Assembly (NCBI RefSeq): GCF_954871325.1
Contig: NC_088779.1
Coordinates: 9,674,846 to 9,738,845 of the forward strand
Source of the DNA: Gordionus sp. m RMFG-2023
Taxonomy: Eukaryota; Nematomorpha; Gordioida; Chordodea; Parachordodidae
DNA length: 64,000 nt
Reading direction: 5' to 3'
Part shown: one piece after another, positions 13,035 to 24,992 of the stretch
Layout: the number at the start of each line of letters is the position of its first letter
Position numbering within the stretch: the stretch's first letter is position 1
Translations under genes and position numbers: made by a program
The notes under the pieces: generated by a model
Database searches by the model: none
The model's input: the letters and a program-made list of their open reading frames with translations, nothing else
What the model was told of the DNA's origin: nothing

Positions 13035-16000
13035 ATGACTCTATCATCAGCGACACAACCCCATAGCAAGAAACGATTAAGCTATTATTACGATAGTAAC
13101 TATCTTATATAAATTAATTGGCAATTTTTTTTCTTTTAGATGATGTTGGTAACTATTATTATGGACAGGGCCACCCTATGAAACCTCATAGGATACGTAT
13201 GGCACATAATTTAATTTTGAATTATGGATTATATAGAAAAATGGAAATTTATGTATAAAAAATAATAATCCGATCATATATTTTTTAAATTTAATTATTG
13301 ATATATAGAGGCCACACAAAGCTTCTATGGAAGAAATTACTAGATATCATAGTGATGATTATGTCAAATTTTTAAGAGGAATAAGACCAGACAACATTAA
13401 TGAGTTTTCCAAGCAAATGCAAAGATGTATAAAATATAAATGTTATGAAATTATATATTTGATAAAAATAGTTAATGTAGGTGAAGATTGTCCTGTTTTT
13501 GATGGCTTATATGAATTCTGTCAAATTTCTACTGGTGGAACCATAGGTTCATTAAAAAAAAGGATATAGTTTTATATAATCAAATATTAATTTTTTTTTT
13601 ACTAGACAGCCATCTTCTATATAACTATTTAATATTATATTCATAATTTTAAATATCTAGCTGCTGCTGTTAAACTAAATAAAAAGTTATCCGACATTGC
13701 TATAAATTGGTCAGGTGGTTTACATCATGCCAAAAAGTCTGAAGCCTCTGGTTTTTGCTACACAAATGATATAGTTTTAGGCATTCTTGAATTGCTCAAG
13801 TATTTTTAATTTGATATATTTTATAATAGATAATTTCTATGTGATATAATTTAAATCATATTATTTATGAAACTTAAATATTTATATCTTATAATAATTT
13901 GATGGGAAGATTGAGTATAATGGCACCTCATTTTAATTGCAAATCACATAGATTTATAAAATGTTCAATAAAGTATCTTTAGATATTATTTATTTTATCA
14001 TTCTAGTATAATGCATACACTCATTATTTTATTAACCTCTAGTCATTTATACAATGATTTCGGAAGATAATTTAATTTTTAATAGAGACCTTGAATAATT
14101 GCATTTTTATTTTCCATTTCATTTCTGATCAAAAAATAGATAATAGTCAGGGTTGGTCACTAACACAAATTCATACATTTAAAATACTAAATACTTTTAG
14201 AAAATATTTGTATTTTAGGTAATAAATACAAAATTATAAATAAAAAGTATTTTATATTTATTAATATTTTAAAATGAATATAAATGCTAAAACTTTTATT
14301 TAAATATAGAATGTTAAATCCAAATATTAAATTTGTTACCCTAGTTAGCCAAAAAATTAACATCTTCCATTTTAAATCATATTTAATTTTTTTAAAATTG
14401 GTAACCTAACCTAAAGCAAAAACAAATTTTTGGAAGATGAGAAAAATATAGTAATTATAAGGAGTTTTTGTATTAAGTTATAAGATATCTTTGCGGGGAT
14501 TCTCTGACAACATCTACATCCTCTAAATATAATTTTGACAATTTTGGATGGAAATATTTTAAATATCATCAAAAGTCAATAATATATGAAAGTTATATAT
14601 GTAATATCTGCTCCACTAAAAACCAAAATAAATTAAGCAATTTCATCCTCCAATAATTTATAATATACTCTGTAAACTGATGATATTAATTATTTGCAAT
14701 TATTACATAATATATGTAATAAGCTACTGCTGCAATAATAAATATATTTATAATGTTTAAATATTACTGAAGATATTCGATAATTTTAGAAAATGGTTAA
14801 TAATAAAAATATACTAGTAAAATTTTTTTTAGTGTTTTACAAAAATTGACATTCAAACATTTTTTTAAAAATATTTTATAAGTAATTAGTATATACCCTT
14901 TTTTTGAATTGTATATATATTTTAATACAATTTTTAGATCCAACCCTGTTAATAGCTCAACTCAAGGAATGTTTAACTGAAAGAGATTTTTTTAATTGGA
15001 TGTAATATATTTAAAATTAAACAAGTTTCTTAAGTAAAGAGTATGATTGATTAAAGGTTAGAGAGATATGATAGAATTAGGGTTAATAAAAGTTTCAGAA
15101 GATAAAGGTAAAGACATATTAAAAATAAATTTTTATTAAATTTAGTCATTTTTATTAATAACCTGTCAAAATTGATAAGTTTGGGATTATAAATAAAAAA
15201 AACATGCTTAAAATTTATTTTAACAAAATTTTTAAACATTCAAAATTAAATTTAAAAAATAGAACTCCATTTTTGAATAAACTTAATTTAAGAAAATGAT
15301 TGTAAAATGGAAAAAATTTTGAACAAAATACTGGTGAATTATATCTGATATGTGTAGTATCAAAAATTTACAGTAATATAGATAAATTTTATTTTTCTTT
15401 AGGATCATAATAGTATTTGAAATATTAAAAATCATAAATGAATAGCATTTGCTTTTATCCCAAAAAACATTTTTCTCATCCCTACTTAAGGTATTAATTT
15501 TGTGGCCTATTCCAATCTGCTCATGCTTTAAACTTGATATATAAGCAAAATTATCAGTCTGTTATAGGATTCTTGATATCCACTTTTAAGAACATCAATT
15601 AAGTATTTAATTTTGGAGCAATTTTCGGTCTTTTTGCTGCAAATTACCCCACCAACTTTATCTTTCTTAATTAAAGAGCAAAAAAATTATGAATTAATTT
15701 TCAAGTAGAGTTTGAAAATCCTTTTCTAAATATAAACATCAAAGATGTTTGATCTTAGAAGATTTTTTACTATTTTTCAAACTCTAATTTCAAGTATATT
15801 TTTTAAAAAAAACTACAATATATTATAGCTTTGGGAATTAAAAATGAACCCTACAGATGTGACATCTATGCAATATATACATCAAAAACATTATATAATA
15901 TGTATCACGACATTTATTTATGATATAGAAAATAAGGGGTAGAATACATTTTTACACAAACATAATTATGTAATATTTATGTTCACCTCGAGATATATAT

Positions 16001-19000
16001 ACATTTAAATGGCGAACAGATACCACCAACGGGTACTGTACGTAGACATCGATATTCATCATGGGGATGGAGTTGAGGAGGCCTTCTACACTACAGATCG
16101 CGTCATGACGGCTTCGTTCCACAAGTATGGCGAATACTTTCCTGGCACGGGAGACCTTCGCGATGTAGGTGCTGGCCGTGGCAAACACTACGCCCTTAAT
16201 TTTCCCCTTAGGGATGGCATTGACGACCGTTATTATCACACCGTCTTTCAGCCGGTCAGTTACCATTTTGTTTTCTCACTTTTTTACTTTTAATTTTTCT
16301 TGGTTATATTCTTTTTTTTGGCTCTTTTAAAATGCAATATTGACATGAGATAGTAGTCCTATTTGTAATATTTGAGCTATAATGGTGGCCACTTAATCGT
16401 CAATCATTAATTTAGGATTATTTTTCCCTAACTTCTGCAATTTATTTATTTTTGTATTAATTTATAGTAAGCCTTTTCTTTTTTTGAGTTAAAGTAAAAT
16501 TTTATCAAGTTATTAAACTTGTAGTATTGTTGAACGGCTCGATTTAAGATGATTTTTATTTTTAAAAATGGCTAACTCATTATAACCAGAAAAATATTGC
16601 CTAAACCCATTTCCAAACATATCATTTTTCAAAGTGGTTTTTGAGGCTTGTTTTTAGTAAATTTTTTATATAATAAATTTCCAAATTAATTTTTTTAAAT
16701 ATAATATATTTATTTAAAAAGAAGGTTCTTGAATCCCGTTTATATACGCCATTCATTTAATCGTTAATAAAAAAATCTCAAGCCTCGAAATTTCGCCACC
16801 TATGAGCAAAATCTTTTGGCTCAAATCGATCAGTTTAGCAACACTTTGTATGGATATTGAACATTGTAATATATTTTAAAACTGATTTGGGTGTAGGAAA
16901 TGAACCTCAGATATTTGATAGATTTTGAAAATGGTTAACATTCATCTGTATTTATATTTATAGGTGATAACTAAAGTTGTAGAAATGTATCAGCCAGGAG
17001 CCATAGTGTTACAGTGTGGCGCGGATTCACTAACCGGAGATCGTTTGGGTTGTTTTAACCTTACTCTTCATGGTTTATTTGAATATTATAAAATTGAATT
17101 ACGATTCAACGCACTGGCGTTTTTTCAATTTTTTTAAATGCTTGTTCAAAAAATTTTTTTTTCTAAAATATAAAACACTCATTAATTTTTTTGTCTACAT
17201 GAGCCTCCATTTTTAGAAATAACTTTTTAGGAATTTGGTAATTAAATATTTAATTGCTTTATTCTTATGAATAAACTTACCGTATATATTCTAATTAAAT
17301 TAATAATGCTAATTGTATTTACCTAAAAAGTCTATCTTTTATTTTACCGGAAAAAAATTTATAAATAATCATGCCGAGTTATTTTAAAAGGCCTCCTTAT
17401 TATTTCGACAATGATTTTATATTGTCTCCCAATCAAAATATGCAGTTGTCTTTACCCCGGATTCGACGCTATTATAAAATGGAAGGAGTTAAAATAATAT
17501 TCTGATTATAATATTTTTAGTAAATAGAAATGCTACCAGAGACCAGTATTTAGGCACTCGTTTTTATTTGATTTTTCGCCCTGGCCCCTGGTTTTTATTA
17601 TATATTATGGGGCCAGGTTTTGGTACAGAAAATTTACTAGTTTGGCGTCTTGTTTGACTATTTAGATTTATTAAATAAGTATTCTATCTTATTTTAGTTT
17701 TGCTGGTTCTCAATATAGTTTGGTAACTTTTTTAAACAGTTTTAGCCGATTAAAAAACGGTAAAACCTAGCTTGTTTTAGATTACATCATTCTCGGGTTT
17801 TTTTGGCCTAAATATTTCTCAACTTTGAATAAGCACAAATAAATTGATTCACACCTCGGTGCTACATAATACGCATGATAAATTAAAAGAATTAACTATT
17901 TTATTTTTTGAACTTCATCATGCCAAACATTAATAAAAGGTCACGGAAAATGTGTGGAATTTATGAAGCGATTCAATTTGCCATTGCTGATGCTTGGAGG
18001 AGGTGGATACACTATCAGAAACGTGGCTAGATGCTGGACCTACGAAACATCTATCGCTTGTGATACTGACATATCTAATGGTTTAAAAAAATAAATTGAA
18101 GCATATTTAAATTATAAATAAACGTAAATTTTTTTTTTCAATTTTAAAAAATATAGTTGAAGATGGGTCAATCTTTTTAAGTGCTCGAAATGTTTTATGA
18201 ATTATTTGAATAAATATGTACAATGAGCTTTCGTTTCATTTATAATTAATAATTATTAGGGGTGTACCGATACCACTTTTTGGAGGCCGATCCGATATTT
18301 CAGATATTAAATTGATATCGACCGATAACCGATCCGATATCATATCTAATTTTGTATTCTGCAAAGATACCGGTTTTAATTTTTAATATACTTTATATTA
18401 GTACAACATCTATAATTTTACTATACCATAACATATGTCATTTAAATATATTATAATGGTCAGTTATAGTTTATATTCAATTCAATTACTATTATTTATA
18501 TAATAAGTAATAACATTAATCTATTTACATAATTAGTAATAAAAAAATATATTAAGAAATTTGAAATATCGAAGATTTCTTTTTATATCAGAGATATGTC
18601 GGCGGTGATGGGGACTGTTAATATCACTAGCATCATTAAAAACAGATACTGAAGAGATTAATGAACACTTTTTTAAACAGAATGCGAAAAAAATAACTAT
18701 ATTGCAGAATGTTTATTAACTAATTATTTCTATTAAAAAAATTAAACATAAAAATGTATTTCGATTTTATTTATAAAAATAAATGGTTTTTTAGATATAA
18801 TTTTTTTTAAATTTTGTTAAAAGCGCCATTTTATATCGGATCGGAAAATTTTATAATATTTGCCGATAACCGATATTTTAAAATGAGCGAAATATCGGCC
18901 CGATCCGATCCGATATAAAATATCGGTACATCCCTAATAATTATCATTGAAATATCTTCTAATTTAGTTTTTAAATTTATATTTTATTATTGATTTTCCA

Positions 19001-20993
19001 TTAAGGTACCGCGTTATGTTTAAATTTTTTTTCTCTTACGCCATTATTAAGGTGATATGTTACCATTTAATAGAATTTTTATTATTTTCTTTTTAAATGT
19101 GAATTCATATTTAAAAATCAAATCATCCATAACAAAAATAAGACCACATTTATTTTTATGATTAACGGGATGTATATACTATTTTTGATGTCTCCTCCCA
19201 TTTATTAGATTTGCCATACAACGATTACTTCGAATATTTCGGGCCCGATTTTAAGCTACACATCAGTCCTTCCAACATGACCAATCAAAACACGATGGAA
19301 TATTTGGATAGGATCAAGGTTAAGCTATTCGAAAATTTGCGAATGTTACCCCACGCACCCGGAGTCCAAATCCAAAGTTTTTACTTTTATTTTTTTTATC
19401 CTCTTAACCTAACTCATTAAAATAATGTAAGTTGGCATGATGTTTTTATAAAAAATATCCTTTCTCTTAAAATGATTGATAAAATTCAACAGAAAGAAAA
19501 TTCTTTCTTTTTTTTACAATTTCTACTAAATATTGAGAAAAAAATATTTAGCCGGGCTCTAGTGGAGGAGTTAGTATCATAGAATATAACTGTGCCAAAA
19601 AAACATTATTTTTTTTATAAAAAACAACAAATTCATCTTTTTATATCTTTTATTTATTTTTTAAAAAAATTGTTTTTTAAAGCTATACCCGAGGATGGTG
19701 TTGATATTACCGACGGAGTTGAAGAAGAAGAAAAGAATAATCCTGATGAACCTAGAATATCTAGTTATTATATAAAAACATCTTTACACGATTATAGTAT
19801 TATAGAATGTTTATCCTTTGGGAATTGTTATTTTTGGAATAATTTAACAAAATTTTTTTTTCCTGTAACCCTTATTTTAAAAAAAAAGTATTCTCTAGCG
19901 ACAAGCGGGTGGCCAAAGACGAAGAATTCTACGATAGCGAGGATGAAACCAATGAAGTACACAAGGAAAACAAGATTTCCTCTAACAAAAGGAAATTGTC
20001 TCAATCTTATAAACACGAAAACATTATATCTGCTAACAACAATACAAATGGTAATGCCTCAACAACTGCTAGCAAATTAAAAGTTGAAATCAACGAGAGT
20101 GATTTTGACACAGGAAATACAAGTCTGGATAATTTGCCCAAAAGTATTATTTTTATATATTTTGGTTAGTTATCAAAATAGTCCTTCTCATACGAAATAA
20201 TATATAAAGTTTAAAATCAAAATCTATTTTTCAAAATTTAAATGATAACTCCAGGTGATAAAGATTTCTCTCTTTTTAAACTTTTTACAAAACTATATCG
20301 TTATTTTGAAAAATGTTCTAATGGAACCATATTCCAATGTCAAATTTGGGTTTTTATTATAGAAAATAAATCAGTTTCACCGACTTCAGAAACGTCCAAA
20401 AAAGCCAAAGCCGAAAAAACATCCGAAATTTTTAGCCACAAAGAGGATTCAAGTTAATAGGAATATTTTATTTGTTCTTTTATTTTTCTAAATAACCACC
20501 TAGCCAATTCATAGTAATACTTCAGTATATATTATATATAGATAATTGTCAAATTGATCTTGCAAATTTGGCCTTTTTCTATTTAGTGTTATTTGTTTTG
20601 TAAAAAAGAGGGAAGGGGGATTATTAATGAATTTTTAAATACATTAATATTTTTCAAAATTCATCATAACTTATTATGCTACAATCATAAAAGCCAATGT
20701 TGAAATACACCACGAGGAAATTAGAAAGGTAGTGGAAAACAAAGGAGAAGACTCACAACAAAAGACCGATGTATTATCTATAAATGTCAAAGTTGAAAAT
20801 GTTGTTAAGGAAGAAAATTCGATGGCGGAAGAGGATGCAAATAAATCTGATTTCGCAGAAGTATTGATTTTTAAACTGAAAACTTTAATTGCATCTAATT
20901 TTTTAAGAAATGAAAATTTAATATATATCTTTATTTATATATAATATGTTTTTTTAATCATAATTTTGTTATTTGTCATAGATAAATGGATGA
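13035..20993 (+). CDS. Class I histone deacetylase, HDAC1/2 orthologue
   Basis: Zn-dependent lysine deacetylase, catalytic subunit of NuRD/Sin3/CoREST-type corepressors; nuclear. Exons: 13035-13095, 13140-13252, 13309-13426, 13472-13546, 13661-13799, 16020-16254, 16964-17072, 17940-18080, 19209-19376, 19683-19763, 19889-20143, 20363-20452, 20694-20860, 20982-20993. All join in phase to 587 aa. The first 386 residues track human HDAC1 closely: [33 protein letters not shown] (catalytic His pair), [15 protein letters not shown] (Zn ligands Asp and His), [15 protein letters not shown] (Zn ligand Asp), [16 protein letters not shown] (catalytic Tyr). The acceptor at 19888 gives [17 protein letters not shown], the acidic motif shared with HDAC1/2 tails, which separates it from HDAC3/8. 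The tail (about 200 aa) is longer than in human HDAC1 and rich in Lys/Glu/Ser. Tail exons 12-14 have weaker homology support. Introns range from 44 nt to 2.2 kb and hold two MITEs. Confidence 0.95.
14148..14948. mobile_element. MITE-like element in HDAC intron 5 (CAGGGTTGG ends)
   Basis: 801 bp with terminal inverted repeats CAGGGTTGG at both ends and flanks ATAATAGT (14140-14147) and TTAATAGC (14949-14956), agreeing at 6 of 8 positions, as expected for an aged 8-bp hAT-type duplication. The interior is very AT-rich with no coding sign. It occupies part of the 2.2-kb intron between HDAC exons 5 and 6. Confidence 0.6.
16525..16620. repeat. Interspersed repeat end (GTTGAACGGCTC) in HDAC intron
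   Basis: The segment GTTGAACGGCTCGATTTAAG, followed by AAAAATGGCTAAC and later AGAAAAATATT, matches segments starting near 33671 (CTGTCAAACGGCTC) and 34123 (TTGTTAAACGGCTC). This is a dispersed repeat family, probably termini of a MITE. Full ends could not be delimited. Confidence 0.45.
18257..18936. mobile_element. hAT-type MITE in HDAC intron 8, perfect TSD
   Basis: 680 bp, flanked by the perfect 8-bp duplication ATAATTAT at 18249-18256 and 18937-18944. Termini TAGGGGTGTACCGATA and, on the other strand, TAGGGATGTACCGATA match at 15 of 16 positions. Subterminal GATCCGAT words recur at both ends. No coding capacity is apparent; an autonomous partner is not in the window. Confidence 0.88.
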
Positions 20994-22025
20994 AGAAAAA
21001 TGAAGAATCCCTTAACATTTAAAACTTTTAAGTATTTAAAATGATTATACTTTCTTATATATGACTACATTTTTTTTAACTTGTGATAACTAAATTTGGA
21101 CTCATTCACATTATTATTTGTAAATAATAGAATATGTATTATAATTAATATAATTACTTTTTTATAATATAAATTGTTAAATAAGTAGTGTCTGTACGTA
21201 TTTTTTTTACGGATATATATTTCCGGTATTTATATAATGTAATTTTTTTACATAATAAATAGCTGTTTTAAAAACACTACATTTTTTGATTGGTTAAAAG
21301 AGATATAGCTCACTTTTTTTGAAATTTTATTATGAGCACGTTTAAATCCAAAATATTTACTTATAACATCCTAAAAAGGGCAGTATATTTAATGGAATTA
21401 AAAAGTTTCTAAATGATCAAAGTATAGCAGGAATTTTCAGTTGGGAGTCAACTGTGTTTTTAGGGGGGGGAGGCGAATATTTTGAAATATAACAAATAGT
21501 CAACTCATAAAAAATGCCATTTTTATTGATAATTATTCATATTGAATATAAAAAATAATATATAATGACAATTTTTAAATTTTAACATGAATTATAAGCT
21601 ATATTTTAGATTATTTTTTGCATAAGCATTAGATCTAAATTTTGTTTTTGTTTACATTTCATCTATTTTCCGATGCTCAATAAAAATCGTCTTGAGTGTA
21701 GAGAATGTGTCCTCACAAGACGCTGTTGACACCTTAATGATAATAAGTGCTGAATAACATTTATAAAATTCTTTAAATGCAATATGATACTTTTTAATAC
21801 ATAATATTAATATAATATTTTCTAAATCGCCTTTCTGCTACTTCAGCCGCTTCTAATCTCTTTGTTATTTTCATTTTATGATGTACTGTTTCACTATTAA
21901 GGTTTAATAAGAATGTGTTAGAGCTATTTTATTTGCAATAAAATAATTTGGGTCAAGATATTAATTGTGGACTCAACATAATTTTTAACGTCCACTATAT
22001 TGATCTACTGATGGTAGATGCTTAT
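20994..22025. other. HDAC 3' flank, no gene
   Basis: AT-rich downstream sequence. An 8-G run at 21461-21470 and a short palindromic stretch around 21435-21455 (CAGTTGGGAGTCAACTG) are the only notable structures. No coding region is supported. Confidence 0.4.
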
Positions 22026-22029
22026 TTAA

Positions 22030-23751
22030 CCCTTTCACGCCCAAAATATTTCCCGCAAACAAAAATTTTTTTTTCTAAAACTGAGTTAAACAAGACACAA
22101 ATAACACATTTTCAACGTTTTTTATTTAAAAAAGTGTATATATATAGAATTATGAAATGTTACCAATTGTCATCATTAGGATATTCATATGTAAAAAAAT
22201 ATATAATTTATTTTGAATGATATGAAATAAAACAATTGCGATTTTTATTAAACATAAAGATATTTTACATTTTATACATTCAAATCTTGAATAACCATTT
22301 TTGCAGTACTTGCATCTGTGTCTTCTATCCGCTGATGGCCAATGCCCTGTTTGATCTAATCTGATATCTGGGATTGGATGAAAACTATTCAACATACTCT
22401 TTTTTTTCAATCTTCAACGTAGGTCTACCTTCTTTACCATCATTTTCCTTTCCAACCATCATCAATTCTTTAACTATCTGAGTTTAAATACTAAAAGGGA
22501 TACATGTTTACTATTTTTCTGTTTCTTGTGGCGTCTAGAACAACCATGAATTACTACACAGGAATCTAATAATCGAAAGAATACTCGCATGTAAAAACGC
22601 TTCCATTTTATGTCAGTTCTGTAGAGTTCAATTAACATATGGAGATCCCGCCCATACCACCGTTATAGTCTTGAATTATGGCCGGATTTGACATTGATAA
22701 AAGATTTATCAGACACTGACCATCTTCTCGTTCGTGATATGGGTTGTATACCCATAAATGATGATATGGTGATAACCGATTTGTTATCACATTTGCAAAT
22801 TATAATATTATTAGAATCCACTTTATAATCATGGGACCCTCTTCCTTTTTCCTTTAAGATTTTATCATCAACCAGATGGCATTTCGATAATCGATTAGAT
22901 CTAAGGGTCTTTGACATGATAAACCCATTATCTTTGAGCGCAGCTGCTAAATTATATGAAGAAAAATAGTTTATCCATGTAAATTTTATGATTTTTATGT
23001 AGGGGAACAGTATCTAATAGTCGTATAACTATCTCCGCTAATTCCCATCAAAGTTTTTTTATATTTGTGGATTTTCCTAAATATATTTCGAAATCATATA
23101 GCATTCCAGATGATCCACATAAGTCAAAAATTTTAATTCCCCATTTATACGGTTTTGAGCTAATATATTGTTAAAATTTATCTCCCTCTGGTATAATATA
23201 TATTGAGGTCATCTAAAAATTATTTATAAAAATTTTAAAAAAAAGTGTTATAAAAAAAATTCCCACTTTCTTAACTTTTTGCAAATATTATAGTGGCTTT
23301 ATAAATGGAAAATAACCTATATTTAATTCTTACTATATCATATTTTCAATATCTAATTTTAAAAAATTTATGAAAAAAATTACAATATAAAACCCCAATG
23401 TTACCAATTTGAATTTCCTTCAAAAAATCATAAATAATAGTTAGTGTTAATTTTTTTTTTTACTAAATATGAAATACTAGTAATAATCTATTATAAAAAC
23501 ATTATATGCCTTTGATTTATATATATTTATATAGAATGGTCATCGATGTAAAAGTGTAAAAATTTAGGCGCGTAAAATACCTAACTTGAACTTGTATTTT
23601 GATATAATAAAATAATGATTTTGACAGGTTAATGATAAAATATAAAATAATAAATATTGTTTTGTAAATCTAAATACCATTAATTTTTTAAATATAAAAA
23701 TTGATTGATTATAAATTTTGATGACAAATGATCTCACTAGGCGCGAAAGGG
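22030..23751 (-). mobile_element. Degenerate piggyBac transposon, copy 2
   Basis: 1722 bp. The left target TTAA is at 22026-22029; the right flank reads TTGG (23752-23755), consistent with a mutated TTAA. Termini CCCTTTCACGCCC and, on the other strand, CCCTTTCGCGCCT are inverted repeats of the piggyBac CCCTTT type. On the minus strand two transposase pieces remain: about 22917-22663 (LRSNRLSKCHLVDDK and a VITISSFMG block, the LPK...KWKDKR...STFH region of piggyBac) and about 22410-22230, the C-terminal Cys-rich finger HRCKYCKNGYSRFECIKCK followed by SLC. The frame is broken between them and upstream parts are absent, so it is inactive. Shorter than copy 1 by about 400 bp. Confidence 0.82.
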
Positions 23752-24059
23752 TTGGATCAATTGTTAATAAATTATAACTGTCAATATATTATAATTATAT
23801 TTAACAAGAAATTAGTAGCATCGTCTGAGTCATGTGTGGAAACTTCTGAGTTAAAAGTTCAAATAGAAAATCAAAATAATACTAGCCTCAAAATTCTCAT
23901 CCTACGATATGTTTTTAAATGGCCAGTCTACCTCCGGTCTAAAATTCTCTTGAGAATATGGTCTGTATGTTTACCAAAAACGCCCAAAAAAATTATACAA
24001 TGCATTAGATAAATTATGAAATTAAAAATGAGAATATTATTATACCAATACAATGCAAT

Positions 24060-24640
24060 TAGTTGTTGAAGTAATGTATATAAGACATTTTTTATTAATT
24101 TTTTTAAGCAAGCTTTGTACTCCTCCATTTTGGTCTGACTTTAATTTGCACCATCATGTGCCTGGCTTATTATATTCGATGACATAATATTTATTTCATT
24201 AACTTGCTTTAAAATACAATTAGTAATGCTTTCAGCAGAAAGACATTGTAAATTAATGATTCCTATTATATTTTAAATATAACTAATAATTATGCTCAGG
24301 TTTTCCCAACCTGATGCATCTTTTGTCTCATCAGCCTTAAGACAAAACTTTTGTTATATTTTACTCAGATGTATTCCATCACCATATTAGCCATAATAGG
24401 TATTAGTTTTAAATTTGGGGTAAGGTACATTTTTTATTTTGGGGTATTAATTTCATAATTTTATTTAAATCAGGATATTTTTGGATGGAGTAAAAAACAT
24501 TGCTATAAACAGTCCAGAAGAATAAATTATGTTTTCATCTTTTTCAGTATCCATAATTTATTGTACTAGTCTCACGAAAAGGTATCTCCTGTACGCTAAG
24601 AAATATCATTAAATCAAATATTGATTCATGACATCAATTA
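24060..24640 (-). mobile_element. hAT transposase fragment (DDE N-terminal block)
   Basis: On the minus strand around 24350-24290 the reading FCLKADETKDASGWENLSII matches the block around the first catalytic Asp of hAT/ZMYM-type transposases (typically ADETTDVS..EQLS). Further along, NLQCLSAESITNCIL and SQAHDGAN resemble the later TTGE and GQxYDGA blocks of the same family. The reading frame changes several times and no termini were found. It lies on the opposite strand from the hAT piece at 25.3-26.4 kb, so it is a separate insertion or an inverted part. Confidence 0.55.
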
Positions 24641-24739
24641 TGGTTAATTTGTTGGCTTACCAAAATTGTTGTTATCTCAATTTCCTTATTTATATGAAAG
24701 ACCTGCAGGTCGCCATAAGTCCTACCCTGGTACACAGGA

Positions 24740-24780
24740 GGTGGGTATTTTAATTCTTCTTAAATACCCGGGCCAGGCCT
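24740..24780. repeat. Perfect 8-bp hairpin
   Basis: GGGTATTT and AAATACCC are separated by 11 nt, next to CCCGGGCCAGGCC, a hAT-like subterminal motif. Probably the end of a decayed element. Confidence 0.4.
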
Positions 24781-24992
24781 AAACTATTTTTAAAAAAATC
24801 CGGGCTTTTGACATTTATATTTAATTGTTAGTGGTGAATTAAAATTAATAACTAAAAATTTTTTAAAAATTTTGTGAGAAAAGGTGGCCTACAATTTTTT
24901 GGGGGGAGGGGGAGTGAGGGGGCTGCCTCCCTCCCTGGCTATTCCCTCGTTCGGCATCTTTTTGAATGCAGGCATTTTAAATATGATGAATA

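Noticed and set aside
15952-16293. Minus-strand 104-codon frame overlapping the HDAC catalytic exon
   Set aside because: Antisense shadow of the conserved HDAC coding exon 6.
19592-20080. 162-codon plus frame across HDAC exons 10-11
   Set aside because: It reads through intron sequence and uses a different frame in exon 11; the acceptor at 19888 restores the homologous HDAC frame.
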